The notes under the pieces: generated by a model
The model's database searches: none
What the model was told of the DNA's origin: nothing
The model's input: only the letters and a program-made list of their open reading frames with translations
Source: Chitinophagaceae bacterium
Lineage (GTDB): Bacteria; Bacteroidota; Bacteroidia; Chitinophagales; Chitinophagaceae
Assembly (NCBI GenBank): GCA_016720565.1
Contig: JADKKJ010000011.1
Span: 186,001 to 250,000, forward strand
Direction: 5' to 3'
DNA length: 64,000 bases
Made by a program: the position numbers and the translations under genes
In this document: in pieces, positions 6,831-15,643 of the stretch
Numbering within the stretch: position 1 is the stretch's first letter
How the letters are laid out: every line of letters begins with the position of its first letter

Positions 6831-8414
6831 TCAATGCGCGGCGCTCAGATCAATTTTATCTCCTTTTTTCTTTTTGGCCCGAACAAATAATACAAACGGG
6901 ATACAGATCAGGAACATGATCCCGATCCACATGAACACATCCATATAGGAAAGCACCATGGCCTGTTTGGTAACAGAATAATCCATGGCCTGGTAGGCGC
7001 GTTGAAGTGCTATATCGGGAGTGGCTCCCCTTGAAATAAAAGATTGCTGCATACCTGCTATGCGATTCTGAACAACCGGGTTGTTTACATCCAGGTGATT
7101 AAGAATAGTGCTTCGATGTACCACCAGTTGCTGCGCCATAAAGGTGGTGATAAGTGCCACCCCGAAAGATCCTCCTAACTGCCGCATCATTCCTGTAAAG
7201 GCGGCCCCCTCTCCTATCTGCCTTCCCTGAAGGGTGCTTAAGGACATAGTGGTAACAGGAATAAATAATAATCCAAGAGCCATCCCTCTAAAGATCAGCA
7301 TCCAGAAAAATGCCGGTTTCCCGGTATCGGGTGTCAGGATCTTATATCCCCAGAAACAGAATATGAAAAACGCCAGCATACCCAATGCTGCCAGGTATTG
7401 TTGTTTAGCACCTGCCTGCAATAATCTTCCGATCAATGGCATCATGAATGCGGTGGTCAGCGCAGCAGGAACAAGTAATAGTCCTGATTGTGTAGCCGTC
7501 CATCCAAGTGTTGCCTGTGTGTACAATGGGATAATGAAAGTGGAACCATATAAACCAAAGCCCAATATAAAAGACAGCACGGTACCAATGCGCAGGTTAC
7601 CGTTCTTCAGTACACGAAGGTTAACAATTGGATTTCGAAAGGTCAATTCCCGCCACACAAAAAAGAACCCACTGAAAATTGAAATTACCGTAAGCCAGGT
7701 AATAGTGCTGCTGGAAAACCAGTCATCATCATGGCCCTTTTCCAATACGTATTGAAGGGAACCAACACAGGCTGCAAGAAGTCCAATGCCCGCCCAGTCA
7801 ATATCTTTTACCGCGCTTTTCTCCGCATATTTTGGAGAGCGAACGAATTGAAGGGTGAGTAATGTTGCAATGATACCAAGCGGGATATTGATATAAAAAA
7901 TAAAGGGCCATTGCCAGTGATCTACAATATAACCGCCCAGCGGCGGTCCTAAGGTAGGACCTACGATCACTCCCATGCCATAAATAGCCTGGGCCATGCC
8001 TCTTTTATGCGCAGGATAACTTTCGGTAATGATAGTTTGAGAAGTTACCAGTAAGGCACCACCACCTACACCCTGTAAAAAACGAAAAATGATAAGTTCA
8101 TTGATACTGGTAGCGTTGCCGCAGAGAAAAGAACAAATGGTAAACAGGATGATGGAGGCCGCGAAATAATTGCTTCGCCCGAACTGCTGGGATAACCAAC
8201 TGGTCATTGGTACAATGATCACATTCCCGATGGCATAGGCCGTAACCACCCAGCCTACTTCGCTGGTAGTAGCGCCGAGGTTACCCTTCATATCATTCAG
8301 GGCCACATTCACAATGGTGGTATCCACGATCTCCAGCAATGCGCAAAGAATGGCAGTAATCGTGATGATCACTCTTCGGGAACCATATTCAACCAATGAA
8401 CCTTCCTGTATCAT
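6831..8414 (-). CDS. DHA2-family MFS multidrug transporter (EmrB/QacA type)
   Basis: 527 aa with about 14 predicted membrane segments. The family's motif C is seen in GMGVIVGPTLGPPLGGYI, and the N-terminal LEIVDTTIVNVALNDM is characteristic of the DHA2 drug:H+ antiporters. It would be the inner-membrane pump of a tripartite system with the HlyD-type adaptor (4 nt upstream gene) and TolC-type channel. It is the last gene of the tetR-tolC-emrA-emrB type operon. Substrates (drugs, detergents, bile salts or fatty acids) cannot be read from sequence. The gene runs convergently to the ABC ATPase. Confidence 0.95.
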   Translation of the reverse strand: MIQEGSLVEYGSRRVIITITAILCALLEIVDTTIVNVALNDMKGNLGATTSEVGWVVTAYAIGNVIIVPMTSWLSQQFGRSNYFAASIILFTICSFLCGNATSINELIIFRFLQGVGGGALLVTSQTIITESYPAHKRGMAQAIYGMGVIVGPTLGPPLGGYIVDHWQWPFIFYINIPLGIIATLLTLQFVRSPKYAEKSAVKDIDWAGIGLLAACVGSLQYVLEKGHDDDWFSSSTITWLTVISIFSGFFFVWRELTFRNPIVNLRVLKNGNLRIGTVLSFILGFGLYGSTFIIPLYTQATLGWTATQSGLLLVPAALTTAFMMPLIGRLLQAGAKQQYLAALGMLAFFIFCFWGYKILTPDTGKPAFFWMLIFRGMALGLLFIPVTTMSLSTLQGRQIGEGAAFTGMMRQLGGSFGVALITTFMAQQLVVHRSTILNHLDVNNPVVQNRIAGMQQSFISRGATPDIALQRAYQAMDYSVTKQAMVLSYMDVFMWIGIMFLICIPFVLFVRAKKKKGDKIDLSAAH

Positions 8415-8418
8415 TTTC

Positions 8419-9504
8419 TTATTTTATATGCACATCCACCTGCACGTTCATACCAGGCCTGAGTTTTTTTACCAGGCTATCATTCTGGTCTGCAAATTCG
8501 ATCCTTACGGGAAGACGTTGTACGACTTTCACAAAATTTCCCGTAGCGTTATCAGGGGGCAATAAAGAAAAAGTTGATCCGGTAGCCGGAGAAAAAGAAG
8601 CCAGGCGGGCTTCAAAATCATGCCCGGGAAAAGCGTCAACCTTTATGGTCACTCTTTGGCCTTCCATCATTTTATCGATCTGGGTCTCTTTAAAATTCGC
8701 CACTACCCATTTATCATCACTATGCACTACACTGAACAGGGATTGCCCGGCCTGCACAAATTGACCGGGTTGCACATTTACTTTTGACACCAGTCCATCG
8801 TTCACTGCTGTGATAACTGTATACGAGAGGCTAAGTTTAGCCGCTTCTACATCAGCCAGTTTTTGTTGTATCACGGTTTCGGCCACATCTATCTGGGTAG
8901 ACACCGCTTTGCTTTGCTCACGCACTGCATTGGTCTGGCTGTTGGCCTGTTTTTTTTGTTCCTCGAGAATAGCCACCTGTTTTTCGGCAGATTGTTTGGC
9001 GGCCAATGCCTGTTCGTATTGCTGCTGGGTGATAGAATGGTCCTTAATAAGGTTGGCATACCGGTCAAAATCCTGGGTAGCTCTCCAGAGTGTGACCTTC
9101 GCTGCTTCGATCTGGGCATCTACTGTACCAATAGAACTGGAAGCCGTAGTAATATTCGCAAGAGCCGCATTGGTATTAGCCTTTGCAGTACCAGCAGCAG
9201 ATCTTGCATTCGCCAGGGCTGCTTCGGCCTGTTGCAGTTTGATGCGGTAATCGCGATCATCCAGTATCATAAGGGTATCACCTTTTTTCACATATTTATT
9301 ATCGTTCACCTTTACTTCAGACACATAACCTGAAATGCGAGGTATCACCGGACTGATATCCGCGCTGATCTGCGCGTCATCTGTTTCCTCATGGGCCAGG
9401 CTATGCCGGTATTTGCTATACCCATACCAGGAACCTCCGACCACTAAAATGACCAGTATGATAATGAATATGGGATTTCTTTTCTTCGATGTTTTCTCTT
9501 GCAT
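8419..9504 (-). CDS. HlyD-family periplasmic adaptor (EmrA type)
   Basis: 361 aa. One N-terminal membrane anchor (about residues 11-27), a lipoyl/barrel-sandwich half-motif (VIPRISGYVSEVKVNDNKYVKKGD), a long coiled-coil hairpin (about 85-205) rich in Ala/Gln/Lys, then the second lipoyl half (VNDGLVSKVNVQPGQFVQAG) and a beta-barrel ending in RPGMNVQVDV. It bridges the EmrB-like pump and the TolC-like channel across the periplasm. It is 21 nt downstream of the tolC-like gene and 4 nt upstream of the pump gene. Confidence 0.95.
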   Translation of the reverse strand: MQEKTSKKRNPIFIIILVILVVGGSWYGYSKYRHSLAHEETDDAQISADISPVIPRISGYVSEVKVNDNKYVKKGDTLMILDDRDYRIKLQQAEAALANARSAAGTAKANTNAALANITTASSSIGTVDAQIEAAKVTLWRATQDFDRYANLIKDHSITQQQYEQALAAKQSAEKQVAILEEQKKQANSQTNAVREQSKAVSTQIDVAETVIQQKLADVEAAKLSLSYTVITAVNDGLVSKVNVQPGQFVQAGQSLFSVVHSDDKWVVANFKETQIDKMMEGQRVTIKVDAFPGHDFEARLASFSPATGSTFSLLPPDNATGNFVKVVQRLPVRIEFADQNDSLVKKLRPGMNVQVDVHIK

Positions 9505-9525
9505 GATTATTTATTGGAAGGTTAT

Positions 9526-10845
9526 TTACTTCTGCAGTTCATGGGCAAGAATGCCGGATGATTGCAATAATTTATTGTAGGCCACGAACTGATCTGCTTT
9601 GGCCAGGGTAAAACTGAGTTTGGATTGCAGCAGCGCCACATCCGCATCCAGTAATTCCTGGGTAGTGGCCAGGCTGTTATTGAATTTATTTTTTACGATG
9701 CGCTCATTCTCGGTAGCCTGTTCCAGCGCCTTCGCATATACTTCCACTTTTTTGCGGTTGCTGATCACGGTCAGATAATCACGGCTTACCTGCAATCGAA
9801 TGCGGTCATCCAGCAACTCCTCGTTGTATTGAATTTGCTGCACCCTTGATTCCGCCTGCTTCACTTTAGACTTGTTTTTCCAGAGGGAAGCAATATTATA
9901 CGATACACCCAATCCAATATTCACTGCATTGGTTACGGTTAGCAGGTTGGGAATATCCGCCGCGATATAACCACCGGTCAATTGTATAGAAGGAAGCGCT
10001 TCTGCTTTGGCGGATAACACGCCTGTTTGAGCGGATTGCCGGCGAAGTTCAGTGGCCGCTTTATCCTTCCTGTTCTGCATGGCAGCCCTGATAAAATCGT
10101 CCATCACCCTGGTATCATAGGCCTTTTCAATGCCGGCGGTATCAAGGGCAAGCAGGGTTTCTGAAGGAAGTCCCAGCATCAGGTTCATATTCAGGTTGGC
10201 AAAATCGCGGTTATTCTCTGCATCCAGCAGGTTCAGTTCTACCGTGGAGGCCTGCAGTTCTGCTTTAAGCAGGTCGTTACGTGCGAGTAAGCCATTTTTT
10301 TCCAGGTTCGTCAGGTCTTTCACTCTTTGCCTGGCGCTGGCCAGATTCTCCCTGATCAGTCTAACCTGCGAACCGGCTTTGAAAAGATTAGCGAAAGCTT
10401 CGATGGTATTTTGAATGATCTCATCTTTATTTATTTCTGCATCCAGTTCAATGGCTTTCTTCAACAGTTCTGCTGAACGAATACCATAACGGATCTTTCC
10501 TCCGGAATAGATCGGCATAGACAGGTTGACCATTCCATAAAAGACCTGGTTCACATTGGGGTTTGAACCTGCGTTGCCGTTATTATTGGAGGATTTCAGA
10601 TCTATATTGGCGCTGTTCAATCGCAGGTAGGAGGCACTGGCAGAAGCATTGGGCAATTTTCTCTCCATAGCTTCCTGCAGGGCCGCAGTTGCTTCATCAA
10701 TTTTTGACTGGGATATCTTTAACTGCTTACTGCTTTTTATGCCCAGGTCAATAGCCTCCTGCAGACCCAGTGTTTTCTTATCCTGCGCCAGCAGGTTGCC
10801 TGACAGGAAGAATAACGTAAACGATAAGATGAACCTATATTTCAT
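9526..10845 (-). CDS. TolC-family outer-membrane efflux channel
   Basis: 439 aa with signal peptide (about 1-20, ending LLA). Two outer-membrane efflux protein repeats are seen, each with long amphipathic helices (for example LQEAIDLGIKSSKQLKISQSK near the start) and short barrel segments such as GMVNLSMPIYSGGK and VGLGVSYNIASLW. It forms the trimeric outer-membrane duct for the adjacent HlyD/MFS pair. Its 5' end overlaps the tetR gene by 11 nt, so translation is probably coupled. Confidence 0.94.
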   Translation of the reverse strand: MKYRFILSFTLFFLSGNLLAQDKKTLGLQEAIDLGIKSSKQLKISQSKIDEATAALQEAMERKLPNASASASYLRLNSANIDLKSSNNNGNAGSNPNVNQVFYGMVNLSMPIYSGGKIRYGIRSAELLKKAIELDAEINKDEIIQNTIEAFANLFKAGSQVRLIRENLASARQRVKDLTNLEKNGLLARNDLLKAELQASTVELNLLDAENNRDFANLNMNLMLGLPSETLLALDTAGIEKAYDTRVMDDFIRAAMQNRKDKAATELRRQSAQTGVLSAKAEALPSIQLTGGYIAADIPNLLTVTNAVNIGLGVSYNIASLWKNKSKVKQAESRVQQIQYNEELLDDRIRLQVSRDYLTVISNRKKVEVYAKALEQATENERIVKNKFNNSLATTQELLDADVALLQSKLSFTLAKADQFVAYNKLLQSSGILAHELQK

Positions 10846-11461
10846 ATTTCAACATTGCTTTGAATAATGACTTTAAATGACTGGCCAATTTGGCCCTGAT
10901 GAACATTTCAAATTCTGCTTCGCCTAATTGCTGAACACCACTTAATTCACGATAATAATGTTTGGTGGTCACCAGATGATGTGCGGTGCCTATCATAGTG
11001 GTCATCATCATGGGTATGTCTACATTGGCGCGGAACTCTCCGTTCTCCTGTCCTTCCCGGATCAATTTTTCTATCAGTTCCAGGTTTCGTTTTTTCATAT
11101 CCAGGATCAGCGCGGTGATCACAGGCGCATTGTTCAATACCTGTTCCCTGGCCATGATGCGATGGAAACATTGCTGACCCATTAGTTTGTCCATGAAATT
11201 GTCCACCAGCAGGTATACTTTTTCCATGGCCGATATCCCCGGGCTTTCAATGATGGATTCTATGGTCATTTTGCTGGCCTCTCCCCGGTACTGGAACAGG
11301 GCTTCCAGCAATTTTTCCTTGGACCCAAAATAATAGGAGATCATGGCCAGGTTCACCTGAGCCTTTTCAGCGATATCCCTTACTGAGGTACCATTGAACC
11401 CCTTCTCCGCGAAGAGGGTTTCCGCGGTCTCCATTATAGCAAGTTGCTTATCGGAATACAT
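10835..11461 (-). CDS. TetR/AcrR-family repressor of the efflux operon
   Basis: 208 aa. Residues 6-52 are a TetR helix-turn-helix: TAETLFAEKGFNGTSVRDIA, then VNLAMISYYFGSKEKLL. The remaining ~150 residues are the helical ligand-binding domain. It is the first gene of the efflux operon and overlaps tolC by 11 nt, so it probably represses its own operon and is released by an efflux substrate. A palindrome AAACA-AA-TGTTT overlaps its predicted promoter (11490-11501), which fits autorepression. Confidence 0.93.
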   Translation of the reverse strand: MYSDKQLAIMETAETLFAEKGFNGTSVRDIAEKAQVNLAMISYYFGSKEKLLEALFQYRGEASKMTIESIIESPGISAMEKVYLLVDNFMDKLMGQQCFHRIMAREQVLNNAPVITALILDMKKRNLELIEKLIREGQENGEFRANVDIPMMMTTMIGTAHHLVTTKHYYRELSGVQQLGEAEFEMFIRAKLASHLKSLFKAMLKYEI

Positions 11462-11489
11462 GAAAGGATAATTTTAAGGGGGCGAAATT

Positions 11490-11501
11490 AAACAAATGTT
11501 T
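11490..11501. promoter_or_regulatory. candidate TetR operator
   Basis: AAACA-AA-TGTTT is a perfect 5-bp palindrome with a 2-nt centre, 28 nt upstream of the tetR start. It overlaps the predicted -7 box, the expected place for repression. The regulator assignment is inferred from position. Confidence 0.5.
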
Positions 11502-11522
11502 GATTAATTAGTAGAAACCAAA
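11493..11522 (-). promoter_or_regulatory. predicted promoter of the tetR-tolC-emrAB operon
   Basis: On the reverse strand TTTG (11519-11522) is followed after 18 nt by AACATTTG (11493-11500), close to the Bacteroidota TTTG / TAnnTTTG pair. The predicted leader is about 25 nt. Confidence 0.45.
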
Positions 11523-11670
11523 GGCATATTTTTAAAAAATTGATTATTAATGTATTGTGGGGGATAGTGAGGGAAGTCGCTAGCTGTCAGCCACTGGCTG
11601 CTAGCTTAATTGCAGATACTTCGTGAATCCGCCATTCACGACTGACCCTGCCTGCTGGCAAGGAGGTATT

Positions 11671-11740
11671 GACTCTTGACCATTGACTCAGGACTCCCGA
11701 CTTAAGACTGCTAACTCCTAACTCCCAACAGCAAACTGCT
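11671..11740. repeat. degenerate heptanucleotide tandem repeat, 10 units
   Basis: Ten consecutive 7-nt units of the form RACNNNN, most of them GACTNNN or AACTNNN (GACTCTT, GACCATT, GACTCAG, GACTCCC, GACTTAA, GACTGCT, AACTCCT, AACTCCC, AACAGCA, AACTGCT). The tract ends 2 nt before the stop codon of the alanine dehydrogenase gene and lies between it and tetR. It codes for nothing evident. Confidence 0.8.
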
Positions 11741-11742
11741 CC

Positions 11743-12957
11743 CTACCTCTGGCTTGCTATCAGCAAATTCAGATCTGTATACTTCAGATCGAATCGCTGG
11801 CTGAGATAGAAATTGGTAAGGGCTCCCTTGAAGATGTAGATGCCGCTGCGAAGATGGAGTTTATGCCAGACCAGGTTTTCAAACCCGCCATTATCTCCGG
11901 CTTCCATTAAAAGCGGCATAAGCACATTGCTGATCGCCTGGGAGGCGGTGCGTGAGAAGCCCGATGGAATATTAGGAACGCAATAATGAATGACTCCGTA
12001 TTTTTTGAAAACAGGATGTTCATGCGAAGTTATTTCCGAGGTCTCAAAACAACCACCTCGGTCAATGCTTACATCTATGATCACTGAACCTGGTCGCATA
12101 TTACTGACCATCTCTTCTGTTACCACTAATGGCGTACGGCCGGTTTGAGAACCCAGGGCACCTACCGCCACTTCACAGGTCTTTAATTGCTTCGACAGCA
12201 TGCGTGGTTCCAGTACAGAGGTCCACATCCGCTGGCCAATATTATTCTGCAATCTTTTTAGACGGTACACATTGTTATCAAAAACCTTTACTGAAGCACC
12301 CAATGCTATCGCGGCCCTGGCGGCATATTCACCTACAATACCTGCTCCAATAATAATAACTTTTGTAGGCGCAATACCCGAAATACCACCCAGCAACACT
12401 CCCTTACCATGATTGGATGAACTAAGGTACTGGGCTGCGATCAGCATCACTGCCGACCCGGCGATCTCGCTCATGCTTCGCACGATAGGATAAGAATCAC
12501 TATCATCTTTCAGATTTTCAAACGAAATAGCGGTTATCTTTTTTTCCATCATTCTTTCCAGCGTGGAAGCTTTAAGAATAGTAAGATGAATAGGAGAAAT
12601 GATCACCTGGTTCTGCTGAAGCAGGTCAAGGTCCTCTTCGATTACCGGGGCGCTTTTTACAAGGATAGGGGCTTTAAATACTTCGGCCCTGTCGTAAACA
12701 ATACGGGCTCCAGCTTCACTATATTCTTTATCCTGGAAATGCGAGGCTTCGCCGGCATTATGTTCAATCACCACCTGGTGCCCGTTGCTTACCAGCACGC
12801 TCACCGCGTCTGGGGTAAGGGCCACCCTGTTTTCCTGAAAAGCGATCTCTTTGGGGATCCCGATCATCATACTCTCAGGTCTTGGCTTGATATCCAGCGT
12901 TTCTTCAAGCGTTTCGTAGCTGAAAGAGGTGCTTATCATGGGTTTCTGCTGGCTCAT
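11743..12957 (-). CDS. ald: alanine dehydrogenase
   Basis: 404 aa, family of alanine dehydrogenase / pyridine nucleotide transhydrogenase alpha. It interconverts L-alanine and pyruvate plus ammonia with NAD. After a ~30-residue N-terminal extension the family start appears as IGIPKEIAFQENRVALTPD. The Rossmann glycine motif IIGAGIVGEYAARAA is in the middle, and DVSIDRGGCFETS and HYCVPNIPSGFSRTAS are the conserved C-terminal blocks. The extension and slightly altered C-terminus are common in Bacteroidota members. An own -7 box lies at 12999-13006. Distinguishing it from a transhydrogenase-like paralogue rests on it being a single chain without membrane partner. Confidence 0.88.
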   Translation of the reverse strand: MSQQKPMISTSFSYETLEETLDIKPRPESMMIGIPKEIAFQENRVALTPDAVSVLVSNGHQVVIEHNAGEASHFQDKEYSEAGARIVYDRAEVFKAPILVKSAPVIEEDLDLLQQNQVIISPIHLTILKASTLERMMEKKITAISFENLKDDSDSYPIVRSMSEIAGSAVMLIAAQYLSSSNHGKGVLLGGISGIAPTKVIIIGAGIVGEYAARAAIALGASVKVFDNNVYRLKRLQNNIGQRMWTSVLEPRMLSKQLKTCEVAVGALGSQTGRTPLVVTEEMVSNMRPGSVIIDVSIDRGGCFETSEITSHEHPVFKKYGVIHYCVPNIPSGFSRTASQAISNVLMPLLMEAGDNGGFENLVWHKLHLRSGIYIFKGALTNFYLSQRFDLKYTDLNLLIASQR

Positions 12958-12998
12958 GCGCTTGGTGATGACTTAAAAGATCAGGAATTTACTGCTCT

Positions 12999-13006
12999 CA
13001 AATTTA
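12999..13006 (-). promoter_or_regulatory. -7 box for ald
   Basis: TAAATTTG on the reverse strand, an exact TAnnTTTG match, 41 nt before the ald ATG and just beyond the tsaE stop. It suggests ald has its own promoter. Confidence 0.45.
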
Positions 13007-13007
13007 C

Positions 13008-13427
13008 CTAATTATCCGCGATTTTGATCCTGCGGCTATCATTATCTATCCAATCCATATAAACATGTACCGTTTCGGGCGGCAGCAGGCCCGGGATCCT
13101 CTCCGGCCATTCTACCAGGCATATGCTTCCGCTATAAAGGCAGTCTTCAATACCAGCCCGGCTGGCCTCTTCCTCATCCCTGATCCGGTAAAGATCCATA
13201 TGATAAATGGTGCCAGGCTCTCCCGCAATAGCATATTCATTTACGAGTGAAAAACTGGGACTTCCCACTACGTCTTTTACCCCACGGGCATCGCATAAAG
13301 CGTGGATGAAACTGGTCTTGCCCGCTCCCATCTCACCATGAAAGGCAAATACCCGGTGGTTATGCTGGCTGGCCCAGAAGTCGGCGGCAACCTGACCAAT
13401 CTCATTTAAATGGCAGATCCATTCCAT
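13008..13427 (-). CDS. tsaE: tRNA threonylcarbamoyladenosine biosynthesis ATPase TsaE
   Basis: 139 aa P-loop protein. Walker A GEMGAGKTSFIHAL (about residues 31-44), the switch-like GSPSFSLVNEY and the Walker B-like HMDLYRI, followed by LVEWPER, are all hallmarks of TsaE (YjeE). It hydrolyses ATP and works with TsaB and TsaD to make t6A37 on ANN-decoding tRNAs. Neither partner is in this window. It is divergent from copA with a short 89-nt spacer that holds -7 boxes for both. Length is normal. Confidence 0.95.
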   Translation of the reverse strand: MEWICHLNEIGQVAADFWASQHNHRVFAFHGEMGAGKTSFIHALCDARGVKDVVGSPSFSLVNEYAIAGEPGTIYHMDLYRIRDEEEASRAGIEDCLYSGSICLVEWPERIPGLLPPETVHVYMDWIDNDSRRIKIADN

Positions 13428-13432
13428 ATGTA

Positions 13433-13440
13433 CAAAATTA
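13433..13440 (-). promoter_or_regulatory. tsaE -7 box directly before the start codon
   Basis: Reverse-strand TAATTTTG matches TAnnTTTG exactly and ends 5 nt before the tsaE ATG (13427), giving a leaderless or near-leaderless mRNA. Confidence 0.55.
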
Positions 13441-13504
13441 AAAGTTTGAGACCTTTAGCTATATATTATTTCCCTATTCGGAATAACGCCCGTATTTGTT
13501 TCAA

Positions 13505-13512
13505 TAAATTTG
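13505..13512 (+). promoter_or_regulatory. copA -7 box directly before the start codon
   Basis: TAAATTTG matches TAnnTTTG exactly and ends 4 nt before the copA ATG (13517). This would give an mRNA with almost no leader. No recognisable metal-responsive operator. Confidence 0.55.
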
Positions 13513-13516
13513 CATT

Positions 13517-15643
13517 ATGGAAAAGGTTCAATGGAAGGTGGAGGGAATGGATTGTAATACCTGTGCGATCAGCATTCATAAATACCTGGAAAAACAGGGT
13601 ATGAAGAATGTGAAGGTGAACTATGCCACCGGCGATGTGATCTTTGATGCTGAAAAGGACCATCCGCAAGAATTATTATCCAAAGGGATCAGCAGCCTGG
13701 GTTATAAAGTAGTAGATGCTTCCAAACCTGTTGAAATTTCAACGGCTCCCAAAAAATTCCTTTCCACCCATCTTCAGCGGTTCTGGACCTGTTTTCCGTT
13801 TACCGCTGTACTGATGCTGCATATGGTTCCGGGTCTTCATCTTCACTGGCTGATGAATGATAAGGTACAGCTTGCGCTGACCATTCCTGTTTACCTGGTG
13901 GGTATGAGTTTTTTCGGGCCCTCTGCCTATAAAAGCCTGAAGCATGGCATGCCCAATATGAACGTGCTGATCGCTATCGGTTCTACCGCAGCTTTTATTT
14001 ATAGTCTTTATGGAACAGTTATCGGTCAGCCGGAGAATTTCATGTTCTATGAAACGGCAGCCACCATCATTACCCTTGTTTTCCTTGGCAATTATATGGA
14101 GGAGGCTTCCATTGCCTCCACGCAAAAGGCATTGAACAAGATCGCAAAGTCGCAGAAGGTAATGGCCCATATGATCGCTTTTGATGATGAACACAAAGAG
14201 CAGATCTTCCAGGTGGAAAATACGCAGCTTCGTGTAGGCGATCTTTTATTGATCAAATCCGGCGAACAGGTACCTATAGATTCAAAGATCCTCTGGGGCG
14301 AGGCAGAAGTGAACGAGGCTATTGTAACGGGAGAAAGCCTGCCGGTATACAAAACAAAAAAAGATGGGCTGATAGGCGGATCCATTCTGGTTAATGGAAC
14401 GGTAAAAGCACAGGTCACCGCCATTGGAAATGATACGGTATTATCCGCCATCATCAACCTGGTAAAAAATGCGCAGGGAGAAAAACCTCCTGTGCAATTG
14501 CTGGCGGATAAGATCAGCGGGATATTTATTCCCGTGGTCATGATAATTGCTGCCCTTACACTAACGATCAATTGGATCCTGCTGGCCAACTTCACGCCGG
14601 CATTGATGCGATCGATAGCGGTGCTGGTGATAGCTTGTCCCTGCGCCATGGGACTAGCCACCCCGGCAGCCATTGCGGTTGGTCTTGGCCGCGCCGCCAG
14701 AAATGGTATACTTTTTCGCAATGCCACCAGTCTTGAAAATTTCAAGACGATCAGACAAGTGGTATTTGATAAAACAGGAACATTAACCACAGGGAATTTC
14801 CGTATCGCAGGCTCCTGGTTTGATGAATCAAAAATTAATGAAACTGAATTCCGGAGGATCGCTTTCTCACTGGAGAAATATTCCGCCCACCCCCTTGCAC
14901 AGGCCATTGTAAAGGAGTGGAAGGAAAATGAATTGATCCCCTGGCAAAAAACGGAAGAGATAAAAGGACTGGGAATACAGGCCACCGACAAAAATGGCCT
15001 GGTATATCTTGCCGGATCCTATAAAACAGTAAGCAACCTTACCAAAGAGGAAGGCCATAATATTTACATCACCCGGAACAATGAATTATTGGGATGGATA
15101 GATCTGCAGGATGAGCTAAGACCGGAAGCAAAAGAAGTGATCGACTATCTTCATCGTAAAGGACTGGGTACAATTTTGCTTAGCGGAGACAGTCGTGCAA
15201 AATGCGAAACCATCGGGAAAGAGTTGGGTATTGATACGGTGATCGCTGAGCAATCACCGGAGCAGAAACTGAATAAGATAGCTGAACTGAACAAACAGAT
15301 GCCCACAGCCATGATCGGGGATGGCATTAATGATGCACCTGCCCTTGCAAAAGCCACGATCGGTATCTCCATGAATGATTCTTCTCAGGTAGCCCTGCAA
15401 AGCGCGCACGTGGTATTAATGAATCAGGGTTTTAAAAAATTACCCCTGGCGTTGGGTCTTGGCCGGCATACTTATCTTACTATCAAACAAAACCTGTTCT
15501 GGGCGCTTTTTTACAATATTATCGCCATACCGGTGGCAGCCTTTGGATTTCTTAGTCCAACCCTGGGTGCGCTGGTAATGGGATTCAGTGATGTGGTGCT
15601 GGCAATAAACTCCGTACGTTTGTTTGTCAAAAAAGTAAGCTGA
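13517..15643 (+). CDS. copA: copper-translocating P1B-type ATPase
   Basis: 708 aa. One N-terminal heavy-metal domain (GMDCNTC, Cys13 and Cys16), membrane helices, actuator loop with TGES, the intramembrane CPC motif in VIACPCAMGLATP (about 372-378), phosphorylation loop DKTGT (about 417), the SAHP nucleotide-domain motif and GDGINDAPA (about 600). These are the markers of Cu+ exporting ATPases; the CPC plus single CxxC domain point to Cu+ rather than Zn/Cd. It would pump copper out of the cytosol. Its stop codon directly abuts recQ in the same reading frame. No copper chaperone or regulator is adjacent. Confidence 0.94.
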   Translation: MEKVQWKVEGMDCNTCAISIHKYLEKQGMKNVKVNYATGDVIFDAEKDHPQELLSKGISSLGYKVVDASKPVEISTAPKKFLSTHLQRFWTCFPFTAVLMLHMVPGLHLHWLMNDKVQLALTIPVYLVGMSFFGPSAYKSLKHGMPNMNVLIAIGSTAAFIYSLYGTVIGQPENFMFYETAATIITLVFLGNYMEEASIASTQKALNKIAKSQKVMAHMIAFDDEHKEQIFQVENTQLRVGDLLLIKSGEQVPIDSKILWGEAEVNEAIVTGESLPVYKTKKDGLIGGSILVNGTVKAQVTAIGNDTVLSAIINLVKNAQGEKPPVQLLADKISGIFIPVVMIIAALTLTINWILLANFTPALMRSIAVLVIACPCAMGLATPAAIAVGLGRAARNGILFRNATSLENFKTIRQVVFDKTGTLTTGNFRIAGSWFDESKINETEFRRIAFSLEKYSAHPLAQAIVKEWKENELIPWQKTEEIKGLGIQATDKNGLVYLAGSYKTVSNLTKEEGHNIYITRNNELLGWIDLQDELRPEAKEVIDYLHRKGLGTILLSGDSRAKCETIGKELGIDTVIAEQSPEQKLNKIAELNKQMPTAMIGDGINDAPALAKATIGISMNDSSQVALQSAHVVLMNQGFKKLPLALGLGRHTYLTIKQNLFWALFYNIIAIPVAAFGFLSPTLGALVMGFSDVVLAINSVRLFVKKVS

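Noticed and set aside
11671..11740. Heptamer tract read as a small CRISPR array
   Set aside because: Units are 7 nt without longer spacers, and no cas gene is present.
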